Shown: positions 59,231 through 64,000 of the stretch, piece by piece
Layout: each line of letters opens with the position of its first letter
Numbering within the stretch: the stretch's first letter is position 1
Origin: Echeneis naucrates
Taxonomy: Eukaryota > Chordata > Actinopteri > Carangiformes > Echeneidae
Assembly: GCF_900963305.1 (NCBI RefSeq)
Contig: NC_042532.1
Span: forward strand, 12,569,207-12,633,206
Length of the DNA: 64,000 nt
Direction of reading: 5' to 3'
Notes under the pieces: model-generated
What the model saw: only the letters and a program-made list of their open reading frames with translations
Database searches by the model: none
What the model was told of the DNA's origin: nothing
Position numbers and translations under genes: made by a program

Positions 59231-60572
59231 GTGAACAACTTCCGACTTAACGGGCCAGCTGGCGACAAAAGCTGCCGGAGTTTCAGTATAAAAGCCCGAC
59301 AACTCAACGTATCAAAACTTTTTTTTTTTAAACAAAATTATATTCATCGAAACAAAAACCAGCCTACAAACGCGATTTTTGCATCTCCAAAATCTCCCAC
59401 ATTGAATAAATGTAGATAAGGCACACCTTATATAGTTTTACTGTGACAACCAAAGTACTCATCACACTGTTACTGTGACTTGAACCATTTTTAATTCCTT
59501 TCCATGCTTTTAATACAAATTCAAGGATCAACTGTACACATATGTACAAGACATGTTTTTAACCACATAAAACAAGCAAATCAAATATCTGCAAGACAAC
59601 ATATCACACCAAGTGGCAACATTCAAACTTACACTTAAAATAACCCTATCAAGCAGGATATTAAGACTTTGTTGAAGAATATGGGTTTGCTTTTACTTGT
59701 ATTCATTTGTATGTGCAACTTGAAAATATGAGCAATGAACTTTTTTTTTGTGGCAGATTGGCCACAAAAAACACTTCAAACTGTTCTTAAATGGAAAAAA
59801 GCAGCGTTTTAAGACAGCAGCCTCTGTGAAGATTACACAATGTTGAACACAGCTCAAAATAAAAATGAAACTTTATAACAAATTTGGGTAAATAGTCCCA
59901 TCTATCGTTAATTTGGGCAAATAACCCTTCAAGTCACTGAAAAGTGCTGTTTACACTGTTTACACAAAGTTTACAGAACTTTACACAGCTGTAACACATT
60001 CAGTTTCTATTATAGTGCTCTCATCTTTGCATGAAATGGTACATATTAGGAATATTTACAGTAAATAAACATCCACATACAGTACATATTACATAAATTA
60101 AGGGTCATTAGACATAAGTGTTTGTCAACACCAAATAGGCTAAGCAAATAAAACCGCATAACTTAATCTCGCCAATGTAAACAGCTGTTTGAGAATGTAG
60201 CAAATATTTGCACCTCATGAGACAACAGCATATTTCTTCATGGACTTATACTAAAATTCCATTGTCTATTCTACAACTTGACGAAATCCATGTCAACACA
60301 ATATGGGGCTCATTAAGTCATCATTCTTCGTAAATCCCTTTTACTAAACACACAGTTGGACTATGCTGATAACCATGAAGGCACTGTGAGGGTACTGGTG
60401 AGCTGACACAAGTTGAATCACAGTCGCTCAAACTGCCACATGATGAGCAGACTTTTAACTACGCCAGGGCTGTAATGTACAGTTGAGATGTTCCACTTCA
60501 AAATGTATCCAAAGCATTGATAAGATTTTTGCCTCTGCACATCATGTTCCAGGTACAGTATGGCAATGAGAA
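59231..60572. other. noxred1 promoter flank and atg2b 3' UTR
   Basis: The part from about 59510 to 60572 is AT-rich, contains no coding signature and directly follows the atg2b stop codon at 60573 on the minus strand, so it is probably its 3' UTR (about 1 kb). A minus-strand ATTAAA (plus TTTAAT at 59508-59513) could be the poly(A) signal. The remainder is the noxred1 upstream flank. Confidence 0.55.
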
Positions 60573-63500
60573 TTACTCCTCGCCCTGTCTCCATTTCTGG
60601 GACTCCTCCTGGCGAGCATCAGGGTGAATCTGGTTCCTCATCCCTCCCAAAACATTGGAGGTGGCTTCAGTGGCCATAATGAGTGGCTTTACCACTGCTG
60701 GTGGTAGCTGTCGAAGAACGCCACCCACTGCCCCCGTCATCCCACGCTGTTCATGCTCCCGGGTTGCTGTGTCATAGATGGTCAGCGCAGTGTCTGTGAT
60801 ACCCTGTAGATGGAAACACCATTTCATCATACGTACATAAACAATAGCTCATTTGCACGAATGTCAATATTATCTAATCCAGAGGAAATGGCTCATTTAA
60901 GGTTGCTTACCTCTTTTACCACAGTATAGGCTTTGGCTACACCTTCTCTCAAGTCCACAGGCTGATGAGCCAGCCCATAGTGGGTGAACCGTTTTATCCT
61001 CTTTGTGTCTTTCTCATCAGGCACTGGAGACACCATGTCATACGCTGTCTCTGCTGCTGCCTGAAAATCCGACAGAGCCATGTATTAGTTTGATGCTTCA
61101 AAGTGGCAGCACTGAACAGGCTTTTTGGGGACCGTGGAGGGGCCGGTTTACCTGTATAGTCCGCACCATCCTGTTGGTGAGCTCCAGAGCAGCCATAGCA
61201 GTGGAGGTTCCAAACGAGGCAGTGCCACGTTGAAATCCGCGGACAATTCGACCATCTTTCCTGTACTGCTCAATTGGGAGCCAGACCAAATCCCTGAATC
61301 CCTGAACTGAACATAACATTCATTATAAGAATAGGGAAATACAGTACTGAGTAGAGCTTCAGAAATATGGTAGCAGGAAGAGAAGGAAAGTTCCCAAATA
61401 ATGCAAAGGAAGGGCAATCTCACAATGTTACTGGTTTGCCTTATTTTTTCATTTATTTATTTATTGGTATTTATAAAACCCATCAATGTGTATCCTAAAA
61501 TATAAATGCGTTGTACTCACCTAGCTGTACCAGGGAGTGAATAGGCCCTACACCTCCCAGCAGACCCGGTAGCTGGTTCTTCTTTATGTCACTAAGCCAC
61601 TCATTTATTGCATAGGAAAACAACTTATCCATACCCAATAATCTGAAATTCAAACCAGTATTAGTATATTGGGAAAACAATTTTCTCTTTCTGAACAGTA
61701 GCAAAGCAAATGTGGTAGTAAACAACAATAAAGTCTCATGATATATGACTATAAAAATTACCCTTGTCTGTAGCACAAACGTCTCAGTTTCAGCTCTGAA
61801 CAATTTAGTTGCGTCAACCCAATAATGATGCCTGCAAATGTTCCCTGAAAAAAATCAATTGTTAGGATATTCATGCAGTACTAATAACATAATTTGGAAA
61901 CAATTGTGCACTAATGCCATGTACCTGCTCCATTGAAACATGTTTGCCATGGTAATCCAAGCGAATTGGAACCTCAGAGGTAAATCGAAATTCCCTGTTA
62001 GGAAAACAAAATGGTACTAAAAACAGAAATCATATTTGATTATTTCCCCCTCCAGGAGATTTAATTTTTTAAAAGTTTTTTTAAACATTGACCTAAAGAA
62101 GATTGGTTGGTCAGTGAAAGCTGGAGCAGAAGCTTCATTAGTCACTTCTTCTCTGCCAGATGCGGAGAAACTGTCGTGGCTCATACGTCTCTGAGCAGGC
62201 ACTGAGATGATTGGAGCTGGGTCCTGGCTGCTACCAACATGTTTGGAGAAACTGCAGGAGATTTCAGGGGCAGCTACTTTCTTTGTGGAAACACAGACAG
62301 CTGCAAAACAGAACATAATCAGCTGCTTTTTGATGAAGAGGTTTACAACAAAGGCTGTCTGTGTGACTAATCTGTTGTACCTTCTTGTGCAGGTGGTGAG
62401 AAAAACTCAACTTCAGTGGTCAGACTAGTAAAGAAGTCCTTCAAGAAAAACAGTGCATCCTTCAAAGAAAAAAAAGGTCTGTGACTTGACTTAAAGTGTT
62501 GAGTTTCCTAAAACGTTGAAACACTGGAAAAGGCTCTGAATCAAGTACTTTACCTGGTCGATATTGAGACGAAGAGGCATCAGGGAAACACGCAGACAGC
62601 ACTCCTGAGGAGCCTGTCCTGACTCCGGACACATGTGCAGTGCCTTAACTGTCAGCTAACCGCAAAAACAAAGAACAAGTTACACCAGGCCAGAACATAA
62701 AGACAGTATAAATTTGAGCATTCAGCCATTCTCACCATGTTAGAATGGGCTTTGCGGGGCATTTCTTTACTAGAATACAGGTAAAGAAATTTATTCATCT
62801 GTGATGTAGCCAGTCTGTCTCGAATCTCCAAGTCCTGCACAATAAACACCTGCCGGGAGACTGGCTGGTCCACTGCTGACCCAGAAGCCACCTGGGCCTG
62901 TGGGTACACCTCATGTTGAAATCTCAACTGAGGTAAAAGAAATGGTGGTAAAGAGTGAAGTAATGGCCCAATGCATTTACATGATCTGTATGACAAACAC
63001 AATAATTATTTTACTTTGCTGAGCTGGATTTCCATCAGGACATCAGGATTTCTTCCTTTTCCTCCTCCTGCCCTTCCTGATACCTTGGCCTGTCGGACTG
63101 GAGTTTGAGAGGGGGAGCTATAAGGTGTTGACCTGCGAAGGAGAGAAAAAAAAAAAGAAAAAAAAAGAAAAAAAAAAGAATAGAAATCAAATCAAACAAA
63201 TTCATCAAAAATTTCTCTGCACAATTTAACAGCACATGACTCACCCCCGGCTTCTAGCAGGAGAGGCTGTGAAGGTTGCACTTCCAAAGTCTTTCCCACC
63301 ATAAAGATGCCAGATGACAGAGATCTCCTTGATGAGGTAGCGCACCTCCGGGATGGGAAAGTTCACGGCTCCACGACTTGAATCACTTCCATCCACAGGC
63401 TGGCTGAAGTGGTCATCTTTGATTTGCACTGGGTCAGAAGTAAGCTGCTTCACCATTGGCTCCTGATCACGATCCTGAAATGGGTGATATAGAAAGTCAT

Positions 63501-63989
63501 TAAAAAAAAAAGAGAGAAAAAAAGTCATCACTATAGTGCTGAGGAATAGTTCTGCGAATGAGTGTATCCAAACCTCTGCTCTGGAATTAGGTGTTTCCAG
63601 GATACAAAAGTCATCTGTCTCTTGGGCCAAGTTAGGGACAGGAGTAATGAGAGGAGAGTGGAGCATGGGGTAAGTAGGGCTCGAATCTTGGTTAAAATTG
63701 CCACTCTCATCTGGGAAGAGGAATAGGTCTGATCGAGGTGGGTCATGGTCATGATCCTGCTCCTCATGTGCACCTGCAGGTGAGGGAAATGTTAGAAAAT
63801 CTGCCAAATGAAGGATGTACAACTTTTAGGAAATGTTTGTTGAATAAACTCCTCACCATTCTGCTGTGGGCCTGGTGTATGCTGTCCGTCAGTCTCCTCC
63901 ATGGCTTCACTCATCAGATCCTGTAGCATCTGCAGCTCAGTCTCAGCAAGCAGGGACGTCTGCGATGTGGGTCGGCTAGGAAACTCCGC
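60573..63989 (-). CDS. atg2b: Autophagy-related lipid-transfer protein ATG2B, C-terminal 690 aa (14 exons; 5' part beyond the window)
   Basis: ATG2 proteins are rod-shaped bridges that move lipids from the ER to the growing autophagosome membrane, with WIPI proteins at one tip. Exons (minus): 63989-63857, 63773-63574, 63474-63245, 63132-63015, 62927-62736, 62655-62554, 62459-62381, 62300-62093, 61994-61925, 61844-61762, 61642-61521, 61306-61152, 61060-60911 and 60803-60573, in phase to the stop. Visible landmarks: PEVRYLIKEISVIWHLYGGKDF; VLMEIQLSKLRFQHEVYP; QVFIVQDLEIRDRLATSQMN; RLNIDQDALFFLKDFF; FFREFRFTSEVPIRLDYHGK; GTFAGIIIGLTQLNCSELKL; LLGMDKLFSYAINEWLSDI; RGFQRGTASFGTSTAMAALEL; RIKRFTHYGLAHQPVDLREGVAKAY. 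The C terminus is VLRQLPPAVVKPLIMATEATSN...KWRQGEE. The amphipathic C-terminal region is intact. ATG2B rather than ATG2A is chosen from the tail wording as I remember it and from the human chromosome 14 setting. Confidence 0.9.
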
Positions 63990-64000
63990 CTATATGGAAA

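Noticed and set aside
59231-59302. Upstream in-frame ATG extending NOXRED1 by 42 residues
   Set aside because: The extra residues show no family resemblance, and the frame runs through the X-box core promoter; the ATG at 59176 matches the usual MD... start.

Overview
The window is vertebrate nuclear DNA. The genes are split by many introns with GT/AG borders, the introns are AT-rich, and the set of products (neuroglobin, COQ6, ENTPD5, BBOF1, ALDH6A1, GSTZ1, TMED8, NOXRED1, ATG2B) is a gene-dense block whose counterparts lie mostly on human 14q. Compact introns, fish-type residues and a teleost-type dispersed repeat point to a ray-finned fish, probably a spiny-rayed teleost. The exon joins below were read by eye: reading phase is continuous across every stated junction, and family identity rests on remembered conserved sequence, not on a database search.

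Layout: 1-4693 has no coding gene and probably holds the neuroglobin 3' UTR. Neuroglobin (ngb, minus) is at 4694-5846, fam161b (minus) at 8476-12622, coq6 (plus) at 14065-22362, entpd5 (minus) at 24555-30098, bbof1 (plus) at 34139-40050, aldh6a1 (minus) at 40614-46304, gstz1 (plus) at 46975-48418, an unassigned kelch-repeat gene (minus) at 48799-51978, tmed8 (minus) at 54920-56361, noxred1 (minus) at 57248-59176 and the 3' part of atg2b (minus, running off the right edge) at 60573-63989. Between the genes are two MITE-like DNA transposon remnants (22509-22893 and 53153-53604), a LINE/SINE-tail-type repeat (7752-7992), a 13-copy minisatellite with a higher-order unit (52310-52770) and several microsatellites.

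How the genes relate: fam161b/coq6 and aldh6a1/gstz1 are divergent pairs with short shared promoters, and coq6/entpd5 and bbof1/aldh6a1 are convergent. Three genes start beside near-perfect RFX X-box palindromes: fam161b (13436-13449), bbof1 (34039-34052) and noxred1 (59217-59230). The first two encode ciliary/basal-body proteins, so a ciliary programme may be interleaved with mitochondrial/catabolic genes (coq6, aldh6a1, gstz1). No new multi-gene system is evident. The most noteworthy signals are the X-box trio, a heptad-repeat insert in ENTPD5, the kelch gene with an unrecognised N-terminal region, and the higher-order minisatellite.
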